This document shows, piece by piece, positions 1 through 11,095 of a stretch of DNA of 64,000 nucleotides (the first letter of the stretch is position 1; each line of letters begins with the position of its first letter). The stretch lies in NCBI GenBank assembly GCA_949825065.1, contig OX463838.1, forward strand, positions 1,612,001-1,676,000, written 5' to 3'. The stretch comes from Odontocerum albicorne. Its lineage: Eukaryota; Arthropoda; Insecta; Trichoptera; Odontoceridae. The translations under genes and the position numbers were made by a program. Below the pieces are notes generated by a model. The model had not been told where the DNA came from. It did no database searches and worked only from the letters and a program-made list of their open reading frames with translations.

Positions 1-432
1 CCATGTATCATCACACATGTCAAATTATTTGGCTCAATTTCACTTTATTCTGCAAGTTGTCATTGTTGGTTTAACCTTTTTTTAATTTTACTTAGACTTG
101 TTAATTTAGACACCCGTTAACACAATTTCAACAGTAGAAACAAATAATTAAAAATATTTTTATTTTAATTTAAGATATAAAAGTTGAATGTTGTAATAAT
201 CTCTTTGAATAATCCCTGACAGTATTATATATTCTATGTAAGTTTATCAATATTGAAGGCTTTAATGGAGTTAGGTTTTTATTTTGAATTTTATATCTGT
301 CTTGTCAATTTTGTTTTTTTAAGACAATGTGTTTGACCTTTATATGCCCGCCCTATTTTACATATTTCCAGTCTCTGGTTTAAGAATTAATTTCATACTT
401 TTACAATTAAATTACACAACTAATCATTTTAA
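1..432. other. AT-rich non-coding
   Basis: No gene, repeat array or recognisable element; only short AT-rich runs. Confidence 0.6.
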
Positions 433-673
433 CCAATTAACAGTTGGATTTTTAATACGCGACGTAACACAGTGACGAACTGTGAACGAATAAATTGTAT
501 ACGAAAATATATTCCGTTCGTAAAATACAAATTGAAACAAGATCTGCCCAAACGACGCTCGGGAGAAACACTCCCAACAAGTGGAAACAATATTTGCCCG
601 AACGAGGCTCGGGCTCGTCAGTATGAACAGAAACTTCGTGCCCGAGTCACGCTCGGGCAAAACTGTTAAGTGG
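433..673. mobile_element. piggyBac-like MITE
   Basis: 241 bp flanked by TTAA on both sides (429-432, 674-677). The ends form 11-bp inverted repeats with one mismatch (CCAATTAACAG and CTGTTAAGTGG). The interior holds three copies of a GCCCGAGCGTCGTT-like motif. A related, end-truncated copy lies at 54692-54895. TTAA target duplication is the hallmark of piggyBac superfamily elements; no transposase is encoded. Confidence 0.6.
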
Positions 674-817
674 TTAAAGTGGTTGTCGGTTTATTGGATT
701 TGATTTTCGAAATCACGGTTTTTACAAAACAGGGTTGTCACAACATATTTAGCATATTGTTCAAATGTATGCAGATCATTTTTGAATATCGTATATCTAA
801 AAATTTTCATCAAGACG

Positions 818-900
818 AGCTCCGTGGTCTAGGTGGTAAGACACCTGTCTTCCGAACCGGAGGTTGCGAATTCAAATCCTGTCGGAATCCAGATTTTTTT
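818..900 (+). mobile_element. tRNA-derived SINE head
   Basis: TGGTCTAGGTGG resembles an A box, and AATTCAAATCC about 45 nt later a degenerate B box; a T-rich and A-rich stretch follows. The same layout recurs at 21150-21236, 32376-32480 and 62296-62380. It does not fold as a functional tRNA (no matching acceptor stem). Confidence 0.5.
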
Positions 901-992
901 TTCAAAAAAGAATTCAAGTTTGGTTTTTACTTAAGGCCTCTTGAACATGGTTGAAAAAAATTGCCACAAGGCAATAAGCTCGCCAGGTTGTA

Positions 993-2285
993 CTGTAATA
1001 GTTTAGTCAAAAAGTTTTGAAAGCGGAAATGAAAATACATTTTTTTTGGGGGGAAATCACTTTTATTGCTCAGTATAGTCTCCCATAAGATCAATACACT
1101 TGGTCCAACGATCTTCCAACTTTGTTGTCCCATCACGGAAGTGACTTTCTGGAAGGCCTGCAAAATACTCCTCTACGACGGCTATAAGCTCTTCGTTTGA
1201 TGAAAAATGCTTTCCACGAAGGAATTTTTTGAGGTGTGAGAACAGCCAGAAGTCAGAGGGAGCTAAATCTGGCGAATAGGGTGGATGCTGCAACAATTCG
1301 TACCCCAATTCACTGATTTTCGCGATGGTTTTTTGAGCTGTGAGCAGGTGCATTGTCTTGATGAAAAATGATTTTTTTCTTCTGCAAACCGGGTCTTTTT
1401 TCACAAATTTTTTCATCCAACTGGTCCAAAAGGTCTCAATAATAATCAGAGTTGATTGTCTTACCAGTTTGGAGATAATCTATCAATAAAATTCCTTTTG
1501 CATCCCAAAAAACTGACGCTAACACCTTGGCCGATTTCTGGACACGAACTCGCTTCGGAGCCAAAGTGCCTGGTTCACACCACTCCTTAGCCTCTTGTTT
1601 TGATTCAGGATCATGGTGGTAGACCCGAGTCTCATCCATAGTGATGAATCGACGCAGAAAATCCTTTTTATCCGTTTGAAATTGCTCCAAATGTTGCTCA
1701 GAAAGTCGCATTCGAACGTGTTTTTGTTGCATTGTTAGCAAATGCGGCACCCATTGTGCACACAGTTTTTTGAAACCCAAAACTTCAGCCAAAATATGCC
1801 ATGTTATTCCATGTGAGATGCCTATGGCGTCAGCTATCACATCCACAGTCGATCGATGATCTTCCAAAACCATATCCTGTATTTTCGCTATGATTTCTGG
1901 TGTTGATGCACTTTTTGGACGTCCTGAGCGTGGATCGTCTTCAACGCTTGTACGGCCACGCTTAAATTCCAAAACCCATCGGTGAACGGTTGGAAATGAA
2001 GGAGAAGACTCCTTTAATACTTTCACCATCTTTGCATGGATCTAAGTAGCCGATAAACCTTCCAAAACAAAGAATTTAATCACTGCACAATATTCGGATT
2101 TTTCCATTGTTAAAAAATACAATGACACGTCAACTTCAAATGGCTTGTAAACAAAGAATGAATTGACAGATCGAAATGAAATTTTGAGTACGTTTTTATG
2201 AAAGATGAAATATTAAAATGGCGTAGAAATTTTGGTTTTCTACTGCTCCATAGATGTCGCTTTCAAAACTTTTTGACTAACCTAG
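993..2285 (-). mobile_element. mariner, full-length but broken (family 1)
   Basis: About 1.29 kb with ends containing TTAGTCAAAAAG and its complement and TA beside the right end. The transposase is on the minus strand: MEKSEYCAVIKFFVLEGL start near 2107, HTH and WVLEFKRG, first catalytic Asp in TMDET, second in HQDNAPAH, third in YSPDLAPSDFWLF (DD34D spacing). It is dead: a TAG nonsense codon about 22 codons in (compared with the copy at 28892), and at least one frameshift between the DNAPAH and SPDLAPSD blocks near 1330-1440. Confidence 0.9.
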
Positions 2286-3541
2286 TATATAACGAAAGTG
2301 TAATACAATAAAATACAACATTCGGAAAAATGGATGACAACCCTTTTAACTAGTAACTATTTTCAATTGGATTGTTTTATCTTAAACATTATTTTATTGG
2401 AGATCTGACCTAGATTGGCTGAATGGCCTTATTTTCATATTATAGAGCAGCTACGACTAATATGTATCTTGGCGTGCACTAGGGGTGAACATACTATCAT
2501 GATCGTGACCAAGTAACGCCCATCAGGGGCATACTAAGGGTTGAACATTTATTTGTATTTGCATTCAGATATTTTCTAAATGAAATTCAATGCATTACTT
2601 TTACGTCACGTAGTTTTTATTTAGTTTAAACGGACAGCTAGATTTAATAATTTTAACAAACTAATTATACCGATGAAGAACTTCCATGTTTATACCTTTT
2701 AAGAATCCAATGAACAAATAAAAAAAAAAAAAAAATGTGATGTCAAGACGATGGAAAGCAAACATAGTACAAAAATATATAGTAAAAATGTTAAGTATTT
2801 TTTTAACGGTTAAAAATATCTCTTAGTGATGTTCCTAGAATTATATGTTTCTTAAACTTGAAGAATATATCACTCGAATAGTTGTGCCTTTGGCATGAAA
2901 TCATCTCGAATGATTATTCTCTAACAAGTTATCGTAGTGTAAATTCAATGGTTTCGCTAGTTCGTCATTTTGTATGTCAAGTGGTTAAGTATTAAATTTT
3001 ATCGCCGCACAATAATGCTAGAAAAACTTTGTGTGAAATTATTTTAAGGGGTTTCTTGGATTTTGTTTGGGTCTGTTTGACGACTGACAAATTCGTATGA
3101 ACCGTGACTCTCGGTGGAATAAAAACAGTCTTAATATTACATACTTAAGTATAATTAAAACTTGTACAAATAAGTTTGAGGCTTTTGTGGTTCTTCATAT
3201 CAATTGTTTAAGGTCTTTCGGAGTCTTGTATCATGTGGTTTGGCTTATGATGTTTCAAATACATTGTAGTTTTCATCATCAGGGCTTGTTTGAAGTCAAC
3301 TTATCCGTAAATGGATGTGTACCAGATATTGCTTGCTTTATAGTGGAGTCTCAATCGTAAACGTGACTGCATGGGTCTATCCTGGTTCATCTTTGTAATG
3401 TGAACACGTGGCTCCGTCCTACTACAGGTGAACAAGCGTGCAGCTTCCACAAAGGCTGGAGTTATTGTTTATTTTCATTAAATTGTGGCTTTGATTTGAT
3501 TATGGGGTACTACACTGATTTGAGGTGGTATCTGTCATCTA
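2286..3541. other. AT-rich non-coding
   Basis: No gene or element recognised. An 87-codon open frame at 3097-3360 has no similarity I can identify and no coding-like composition. Confidence 0.5.
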
Positions 3542-4410
3542 CGAGGATCATCTAGAAAGTGAGGTTACAAGGGCTCCTGAGGCCGGTGGAATTTTTTTGT
3601 TTCGAAGTTGGCGCACCTGGCATGTAGGGGGATCCTAACATGCCAGGTGCGCCAACAGGTTGCCAACGGGTCAGTTTGTTTGGTCCTGCGTGTTTGTCGG
3701 CCATTTTGTTAAGTCACAGTAAATTCTTCTGATGGAGAGGTCGTCGCGTGCTCCCGCCAAAAAGCGTCCGTGCGAGATCCGCGCGGTCATCCGTTTTTTG
3801 GTTTAGAATAATACCGCTGCGAATATCCATTGGAAGCTCGTGGAAGTTTATGGTAGTGATGTGATGAGTCGACAACATGTCACGAAGTGGGTTAGGTTGT
3901 TCAGAGAAGGCCGTACTGATACTCAGGACGAGGCAAGGCAGTGATTTCTGATGAACTTGTGCAAAAAATTGAAGAACATGTGCGAAATAACTGCCGTGTG
4001 ACGCTTGATGACCTTCATGAAGAATTTACTGACATTTCTCGAAGTCTCCTTGGTGATATTGTGTCGGAAAAATTTGGTTACAAGAAGTAATGGGCGAGAT
4101 GGTTGTCCAGAATGCTCACACCGGAGCACCGTCAAAATAGCGTGACCGCCGCTTGTGAATTTTTGGATCGTTTTGCACAGGAGGGAGAAGTTTTTCTGGA
4201 ATTTATCGTGACGGGGGATGAGACGTGAGTGTGTCACTACACCCCAACAATTTTCCAACGATCAGGAGGTCGAGGAAGCTGTGAAGAAGTGGCTGAAAGA
4301 GCTGGTGGTGGTAGTCTATGACACTGGCATACAAAAGCTGGTGCCCCGACTACAGAAGCATTTTTCAATCCTACATAAATGTTATAACCTTACTTTCTGG
4401 ATGACTCTTG
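3542..4410 (+). mobile_element. mariner, internally deleted (family 2)
   Basis: 869 bp with ends CGAGGATCATCTAGAAAG and CTTTCTGGATGACTCTTG and TA on each side. The plus strand reads MERSSRAPAKKRPCE, HVTKWVRLFREGRTD, a frameshift, then DISRSLL and IVTGDET (first catalytic Asp). A jump to 3'-terminal sequence follows, so the rest of the catalytic domain is missing; several in-frame stops are present. A perfect 19-bp-arm hairpin lies near its left end (3607-3656). A shorter copy is at 42903-43540. Confidence 0.8.
3607..3656. repeat. perfect 19-bp inverted repeat
   Basis: GTTGGCGCACCTGGCATGT (3607-3625) and its exact complement (3638-3656) are separated by 12 nt, inside the left part of the family-2 mariner. 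The copy at 42903-43540 has only one related arm, so the hairpin arose in this copy. Confidence 0.85.
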
Positions 4411-4687
4411 TATGTTAATATTACTGATTTGATAGATTCCACCTTAAATCAGCATATTACGTCGTAATCAAACCAAAGGGACACCTAAATAAATAACAAT
4501 AACATCAACCTATGTGGAAGCCGCATGTTTGTTCTGCCCCGTGGTCGGACATAACTGGGATGGACCCATGGGCTGAAGTTATGGTTGAAACTGCTATAAA
4601 CCAAGCGATATCCAGCACACATCCACTTATAGCAAAGTTGATTGTAAATATGCCAACGTTTTCTAAATATCGGCATCATAAGTGAGG

Positions 4688-4800
4688 TGTATGGTCGCAC
4701 GGTAACGCACTGGACTTAGGCACTTTTTCTGTCTAGTGTTCGAGGGTATAAGGATACCTATGACTTCAGTCATAGCTATTCTTATAAAATAAAAAAAATA
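4688..4800 (+). mobile_element. possible tRNA-derived SINE with A-rich tail
   Basis: GGTAACGCACTGGACTTAGG followed by a GTGTTCGAGGG B-box-like motif and an A-rich tail looks like a tRNA-type SINE. No second copy was found in the window. Confidence 0.35.
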
Positions 4801-5194
4801 AAAAAATAAGCCAAACAACATAGCATAATACTCTTAAACACCTTCATATATCTCATACTATTATTGATCCATGTCATCTAATCTGTCAAATGGACCAAAA
4901 CCAAAGATATGGACATTTTTATATATGGATTTCGAATATTCTCCAATATTATTGTAGTGGATTTTGTTTTAATTGTGACAACAAAATGGGTATAGTTATT
5001 AATATCGATTATGTTACAAAATCATGATAAAAAATGTCTCTTAGGCTGGGCCTACTTTTCAGACATTTATAAAACATTTCTTTTTGCGTGTTGATTATTG
5101 ACTTGATCAAGATTAATGTGAGGTGTGTGTGTGGATGTGAATATTTTCTTCTGGTATTAACTACGATAAATGGTTGCACGAGACGGTTATTGTA

Positions 5195-6187
5195 TTAGGT
5201 GTTAAAGTAAGTTGTGTCCGTTTTTTTCCAAATTTATAAACGAGCACCAAAAGTAAAACAAAATGGTAAAGGTTATACGTCATTCGAAAGAAAATTTTCT
5301 GCTCTACGAGATATTGTGTTTGCTTTTACGTTATATATATTATTTTATTTGATTACAAGCCTTCAAAATGGAATGTCAAGTAGACGAAAGTGAGCATTTT
5401 CGACACCTCCTTCTGTTAGCGTTCAATCGAGGGAATAAAGCTGCCAAAGCTGCTCGCGATATTTGCGAAGTGTACGGTGAAGATGCTATGAATGAAAGGA
5501 CAGCTCGTCGACAAAAAGTGAAAGGACAGTTCATCACCAGTAATGATGCGGTAAAGGAACCTTTGCTTGTGGCCATGCGTAGCTCGATGACGCGCGAGCA
5601 AACCAGCAGAAATTGTCGAATGTTGATTTTTGTTGTTTTCACTCAAAACATGTGGAACTCGAGCGCCGAACTTCTGAACTTTTCCCATTGATTTAAGATG
5701 GTGGTATACAGTCATGTGACTACAATTCATCTCCTCAGCCAATTCTACGGTGGTTTCAAGGGCATCTTCATGAATAATATGGTTTAAGCTGTCCTGATCA
5801 AAGTCCACTGGTCGTCCGGAATGCTCCATGTCTTTCAGGTCGAAATTACCGTCTTTCAAACGCAAAAACCATCGACAAGCTGTTTTTTCATTCATAGCAT
5901 CTTCACCGTACACTTCGTAAATATTGCGAGCAGCGTTGGCAGCTTTATTCCCTCGATTGAACGCGAACAGAAGGAGGTGTCGAAAATGCTCACTTTCGTC
6001 TACTTGATATTCCATTTTGAAGGCTTGTAATCAAATAAAATAATATATGTAATGTAAAAGCAAACACAATATCTTGTAGAGCAGAAAATTTTCTTTCGAA
6101 TGACGTATAACATTTACCATTTTGTTTTACTTTTGGTGCTCATTTTTAAAAAGGAAAAAAACGGATACAACTTATGTTAACACCCAA
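5195..6187. mobile_element. mariner fold-back: two 5' halves head to head (family 3)
   Basis: Both ends are the same 5' terminus (TTAGGTGTT and TTGGGTGTT followed by about 170 bp of near-identical leader), flanked by TA. On the plus strand the transposase starts at 5368 (MECQVDESEHFRHLL) and stops making sense after about 48 codons. On the minus strand it starts at 6015 (MEYQVDESEHFRHLL) and runs through the HTH, MGKVQKFGARVPHVL and IITGDE, then enters the antisense of the plus-strand N-terminus at about 5530. The element therefore lacks its own 3' half. The family is cecropia/Hsmar1-like by sequence. A third copy with a normal 3' end lies at 54031-54588. Confidence 0.85.
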
Positions 6188-6793
6188 TAACACGTGGATA
6201 TATATATTTTTTTTTGGGAATTCATATTAATTTGTCGTATTTTTACCCAAATTAATATAAAGTCATCAGCAACTTTATATTTCTATTAAGCATATTTATT
6301 TACTTATTTAGCTTTTCGCGATCCAGTGGTGCCGCTATTGTGACATTTGTAATATGAAACGTAACTCGACTGTCACCGCTACGATTACATGCTTAATAGG
6401 GATATCATATGTTTATAAAAGAAAAGAACACACACAACCTTGAATGCAGCATGTGTAGTGTATGTCGCTACTTCACTTGATTGTGCGTTAATTTTTTTAT
6501 GTTGTTTTTTTACCGATATACGTGGAAGATCGTGAAAATTTTGAATCAACTATAAGGGAAGATGAATTTGATTTTAGTTTATTTTCGCAAATGAACGAGA
6601 ACTTCCACCTCGACCTCCGAATGCAGATTGAATGGGAGATTTCATGTAATTTGCAGAAGTAAAAAGGATTGTATTGTATGTTATGACAGATGGAAGAAGG
6701 TTGGAAGTCACGAAATGAGTAAATATTGTGATACTTGTCCTGGCAAATCTATAATGCATAGGAGATTGCTTTAACAGATACCATACACGTAGT
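6188..6793. other. non-coding
   Basis: No gene recognised; only an AT-rich stretch with short T runs. Confidence 0.5.
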
Positions 6794-6940
6794 TATACTA
6801 GAGAATATCTAGCATGGTCCCTGTGACAATTCACAAATTTGCCCCAATACAACCTTGTAACGATGTTCAGTAATTTTAATTATTTTATCAACATTAATAT
6901 AAGCCTCGATTCTAATAAATAAGCCTCGATTCTAAGAAAA
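6794..6940 (+). mobile_element. 5'-end fragment of the 570-bp MITE family
   Basis: About 145 bp matching the first quarter of the copy at 7141 (TAGCATGGTCCCTGTGAC, then TAATATAAGCCTCGATTCT, the latter duplicated here). It lies about 200 bp upstream of a full copy. Confidence 0.75.
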
Positions 6941-7140
6941 ATAAATAATTTACTATTTTTATTCGTGTTCGACGTTGTCCATGCATAATTTTCGAATTGA
7001 AAAAAGTTCATAAATAAATATCCTAAAAGCGATAAACGCATTCAAATATATTGAAATGCTTTTCTCGATGATATGCTATGCCGTGGTCTTTCCTTCTCAC
7101 ACATGTGTCCGGGAACAAATTGAGCTCCTCTACATTACAT

Positions 7141-7702
7141 TATACTTGAGAAAATGTAGCATGGTCCTTGTGACAGTTCACAAATTAGCCCCAATACAAC
7201 CTTGTAACGACGTTCAGTAATTTTAATTATTTTATCAACTTTAATATAAGCCTCGATTCTTATAAATAGCAAGTTATTTAGGTAAATACATTACATAAAA
7301 CTAACAATAATGACAAATGAATACATCTTGTTACAAATTAGCAAAAATGTGGCAGTTTGTTAAAATCAAATAATATTTGGCGACGTTTGTCAAAAGTCAC
7401 TAAGTTAGTCCGCATCGACTAGGGATGGGGTATACGATAATTGGATTTTCGATATTTTTATATACCTAAAATTAAATGTTCGTAATTAGTATTAATCCAT
7501 AGTGGATCTTGGCCTATTTAAAGATAGATACAAATCATACAATACATTAGAAAGTCAGTATAATGAAAATTAGGAATTAAAACGTCAATTTAGAGAAAAA
7601 CAATTTTTTCGATTTGTAAAAAAAAAAAACGATTTTACCCCATCCCTTTGATACATGACATTCCAAACTTCACAGGGACTATCCTACATTTTCTCTAGTA
7701 TA
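7141..7702 (+). mobile_element. 570-bp MITE, copy 1
   Basis: Terminal inverted repeats of about 35 bp (ATACTTGAGAAAATGTAGCA and CTACATTTTCTCTAGTAT). Inside, GGGATGGGGTATACGATAA is answered by TTTTACCCCATCCC. Other full copies are at 15419, 20302 and 31713. There is no open reading frame of note. Confidence 0.85.
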
Positions 7703-8110
7703 GTCAATGAAAAAATTTATAAAAACTATTTTATAATAATTAGTAGATCTTTTATTTTTTTTACTATTAATTTTTTAATGTCCACCAGAGGCACTGCAAA
7801 AAAGTGTTAAATTTACTAGACGATCATATTTAAATTTACTTGTTGTGCAAAGGGTTAAGTCCTGTCTGATTAAATTATCTATAATTTAATTATGTTTTCA
7901 CTTTTTCTACTCTAATTTAAAACACTGGCAACTTCAGCTATTCCACGTGTTTCTATGATATTGCTAGGAAATCTTGCTTTTGGAACTTTAGATTTTATCT
8001 AACAAGACTGTTTGCTTATCGAAGTGCAAACAGTCTTAAATAAATGCATAGGCATCCAAAAGATAAACTTCTTCATTTGCAAAATATTACGTCTTATCCC
8101 TGGCTCCATC
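7703..8110. other. non-coding
   Basis: No gene or element recognised. Confidence 0.5.
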
Positions 8111-8772
8111 CCAACTCACTGTCTGCGAAGACTGTTAGAGTCAGCTCTCCTCGTCCTCAGGTTGTATGCTCTTCTGTCCCGGACTACGTCCCCCAGGCCG
8201 TGCCTCTGCATCAGGTTATCTGTTTGCACCACCCATGAATTTTTTGGTCTTCCTCTGGCTGTTATTCGAGGAAGATCCATGGAGATTGCCTGGTTCAAAA
8301 TGTGATCGGGTGCTCTGCGTCCAACGTGCCCATACCATCTCAATTCATCCGCCTCTCCTCCATCTTGCTGTTGATGTCTGTAACACCTAGGCTTCCACGA
8401 ATGCGTGAGCTTTTTATTTTGTCTCTTAGGGACACACCAGTTGACCATCTTAGCATGCGCATTTCAGCAGTTTCTAGTTGCCTAGAGTAAGAGTTATACA
8501 TCGTCCAGCATTCGGAGCTATAGAGGAGTGCGGGTCTGACAATCGTTTGGTATACTTTTTCCTTTTAACTTTACTGGCATTTTCGGATCACATAGAACTC
8601 CCGTCATTGATCTAAACTTCATCCATCTCACATTAATTCTATGTGTTACATCTGCTGCACATCCTCCATCGCTATGGATGAGTGACCCAAGATACTTAAA
8701 GGAGTCACAATTTGATAATGTTTCTCCATCTATTTGCATTACGGGAGTGACAGCATTTGTATTCTCGAATGG
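8111..8772 (-). mobile_element. non-LTR retrotransposon 3' end, family A
   Basis: Minus-strand translation in two frames gives the thumb and C-terminal region typical of endonuclease/reverse-transcriptase elements: SFKYLGSLIHSDGG, then TGVLCDPKMPVKLKGK, TAEMRMLRW, ELRWYGHVGRRAPDH, and the terminus TRRADSNSLRRQ followed by a stop. There are frameshifts at about 8450-8520. The catalytic FADD region is absent. The same family, ending TRRADPNSLPRQ, occurs at 58020-58640. Confidence 0.85.
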
Positions 8773-9262
8773 TCTCTCTCCGTGGTTGCAGTCCTAAGAC
8801 TGGTTTGCAGCAATTTCAACTCTTCTCCTCCATTCCCCCCTGTCCTGTGCGGCTCTTTTTAAATCTGTATATGTTGAGCAGCGCACGTCCACCAACAGGT
8901 CCTCCAGGTACTCTCGGCGTGGGCGTCCCCTAGAGTTTGTCCCCTCGGTCATACCCTCCATTATGGCATGCAAGAGGCCCTCTTGTCGTATTATATGACC
9001 GATCCATCTTGCACGCCTTTCGGACAGGATCCTGAGCAGGTGCCTTCCTCCTTCGATTAGTTGGAGAACCTCTTCATTTGTGATGCGGTCTCCAGGAAAT
9101 TCCTAATAGTCTTCTATAGGACCACATCTCAAAAGCCTCTAGTCTTCGTCTATCTCTTTCGGATAGGCACCATGTCTCGCAGCCGTACATCAAGATACTC
9201 CATACATAGGTCTTGATGAGGAGTATTCTCAGTTTTAGGTCTATATTATTTGATTCTATTAT
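8773..9262 (-). mobile_element. non-LTR retrotransposon 3' end, family B, nested in family A
   Basis: Minus strand reads KTYVWSILMYGCETWCLSER, FEMWSYRR, a frame break near 9100, then HLLRILSERRARWIGHIIRQ, RGRPRREYLEDLL and RVEIAANQS with a stop at 8794-8796. It is flanked by about 13-15 bp of similar sequence (GTATTCTCGAATGGT at 8758-8772; GGTATTCGAATGGT near 9303-9316), consistent with a target-site duplication. Its 5' end is folded back (next entry). Confidence 0.8.
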
Positions 9263-9301
9263 TTTGGTATAATAGAATCAAATAATATAGACCTAAAACT
9301 G
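9230..9301. repeat. perfect 33-bp inverted repeat at the 5' end of the family B insert
   Basis: Positions 9230-9262 and 9269-9301 are exact complements around a 6-nt loop. The left arm is the element's own coding sequence; the right arm is its inverted duplicate. Confidence 0.9.
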
Positions 9302-9850
9302 TGGTATTCGAATGGTAGGTACAAAATATTGCATATAATCACGATAATGTCTAGATGTGGTCTACTTAAAAGAGAATTGAGAGATTTCTCGCCATTATGA
9401 ATACAATGATGTTTGTAAAAGGAAGAATGAAATGATATGTCACGAGGTATAGTTGTAAGGATGATAGGAGATTCTAATGAGAAACTGGTACAGGATTAAT
9501 AATGATTTGATCTGTGTACTTGATAAATCAACGAAAATTATCAGGAATCATTTGCGCATATTTTACTTAATTTTTATTTAATTATTTCAATAACTTTTAC
9601 ACTTTTATGATGTGGCGAGCATTTGTGATTCTTTTGGTCGAACATTATCGAGATAAATCTAAAATAATATATAGCAACCAATTAAAATAACAATAATGTC
9701 AAATATTAATGGAAAAATTATTTTGGGTAATGCTAAAAGCTGTAAAATGATTTTTTTTTAAATGACTTAATTTTGTAATATAATTTTAAATACAGTGTAT
9801 TTATGCAAAAGAAATCAAACCCGTATTCTGTCTGTTTGGAGTTATTTAAG
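9302..9850. other. non-coding
   Basis: AT-rich; no gene recognised. Confidence 0.5.
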
Positions 9851-11095
9851 TAAATATACTGCCATGTTTAAGCAAGTTGAGAAATTCTGCTATTTTGGTA
9901 GTGTTTTCTCAGATGATGGAATAGTTAAGAGGAGTATTGAATGGCGTTTAGCTATGGGAAACAAAATCAATGGGGCACTTAAAACATATGTATTCAAAAT
10001 TGACAGTATCAAAATCTATTAAGATGTTAGTCCATAACAATATTTTATGGGTGTGGAAAAAATAAAAGAATCCTAATAAACATTGTAGAATGTTGACAAT
10101 GTATGATGGAATGTTGACAATGTATGATAGAATGTTGACAATGTATGATGGAATGTTGACAATGTGTGATAGAATGTTGACAATGTATGATAGAATGTTG
10201 ATAATGTATGATGGAATGTTGACAATGTGTGATAGAATGTTGACAATGTATGATAGAATGTTGAAAATGTATGATAGAATGTTGAAAATGTGTGATAGAA
10301 TGTTGACAGTAAACATTGTAGAATGTTGACAATAAACATTGTAGAATGTTGACAATAAACATTGTAGAATGTTGACAATTTGTTATAGAATGTTGACAAT
10401 GTGTGATAGAATGTTGACAATGTATGATATAATATTGAAAATGTATGATAGAATATTGAAAATGTATGATAGAATGTTGACAATGTATGATAGAATGTTG
10501 ACAATAAACATTGTAGAATGTATGATAGAATTTTGACAATGTATGATAGAATGTTGACAATAAACATTGTAGAATGTATGATAGAATGTTGATAATGTAT
10601 GATAGAATGTTGACAGTAAATGTAGAATGTATGATAGAATGTTGACAGTAAATGTAGAATGTGTGATAGAATGTTGACAGTAAACGTAGAATGTATGATA
10701 GAATGTTGACAGTAAACGTAGAACGTATGATAGAATGTTGACAATGTATGAACAAATTCATAATGAAGTGTTTGGAGACAAATATGAACTTCAAACTGAT
10801 GATGGCTCTAAAACAGTTTGGGCATGTAGAACGAATGAATGACTAAAGAATAACAAAACGAATATATAGCGCAAATGTGATTGGAAAACGTAGTAAAGGA
10901 AGATCAAGGAAAGTATGATTGGATCGAGTGAATGATAGTTTGAATGAAGGAAACGTAGAGAAAGTCAGAGAAATCGTAGGAGTCGTATAGATGTGGAAGA
11001 GGCGAAGCTGTGCGAGATTGGAAAGTCTAGCATTCTCTCATCTCTGTCTACCCGGAGAGGGAGATGGCGTGATGGTATGGAATGTTTAGGTTTGT
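9851..11095 (+). mobile_element. non-LTR retrotransposon 3' end, family E, split by a minisatellite
   Basis: Plus strand: VEKFCYFGSVFSDDG and SIEWRLAMGNKING (9870-9985), a decayed VHNNILWVWKK near 10030, then the 21-bp array. Past the array come YEQIHNEVFGDKYELQTDDG, LKQFGHVERMND, RITKRIYSANVIGKRSKGR and NVEKVREIVGV (10740-10990). The order is that of one reverse-transcriptase C-terminus, so the array sits inside it. A second fragment of the family is at 12690-12900. Confidence 0.75.
10084..10750. repeat. 21-bp minisatellite inside a retrotransposon relic
   Basis: Basic unit ACAATGTATGATAGAATGTTG, plus variants carrying TAAACATTGTAGAATGTTG. In the plus frame the 21-bp unit is exactly seven codons (TMYDRML). 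The same codons occur once as VTMYDRIQN in the related fragment at 12768. Confidence 0.9.

Noticed and set aside
818..900. A true tRNA gene
   Set aside because: A- and B-box-like motifs are present but the acceptor stem does not pair, and similar sequences recur with A-rich tails; SINE head is a better fit.
4485..4700. 71-aa minus-strand frame
   Set aside because: No recognisable domain, overlaps a SINE-like sequence, and has no supporting splice or codon pattern.
10045..10794. Long minus-strand open frames (223 and 249 aa) rich in His, Ser, Ile and Tyr
   Set aside because: They are translations of the 21-bp minisatellite; all frames stay open because the unit length is a multiple of three.
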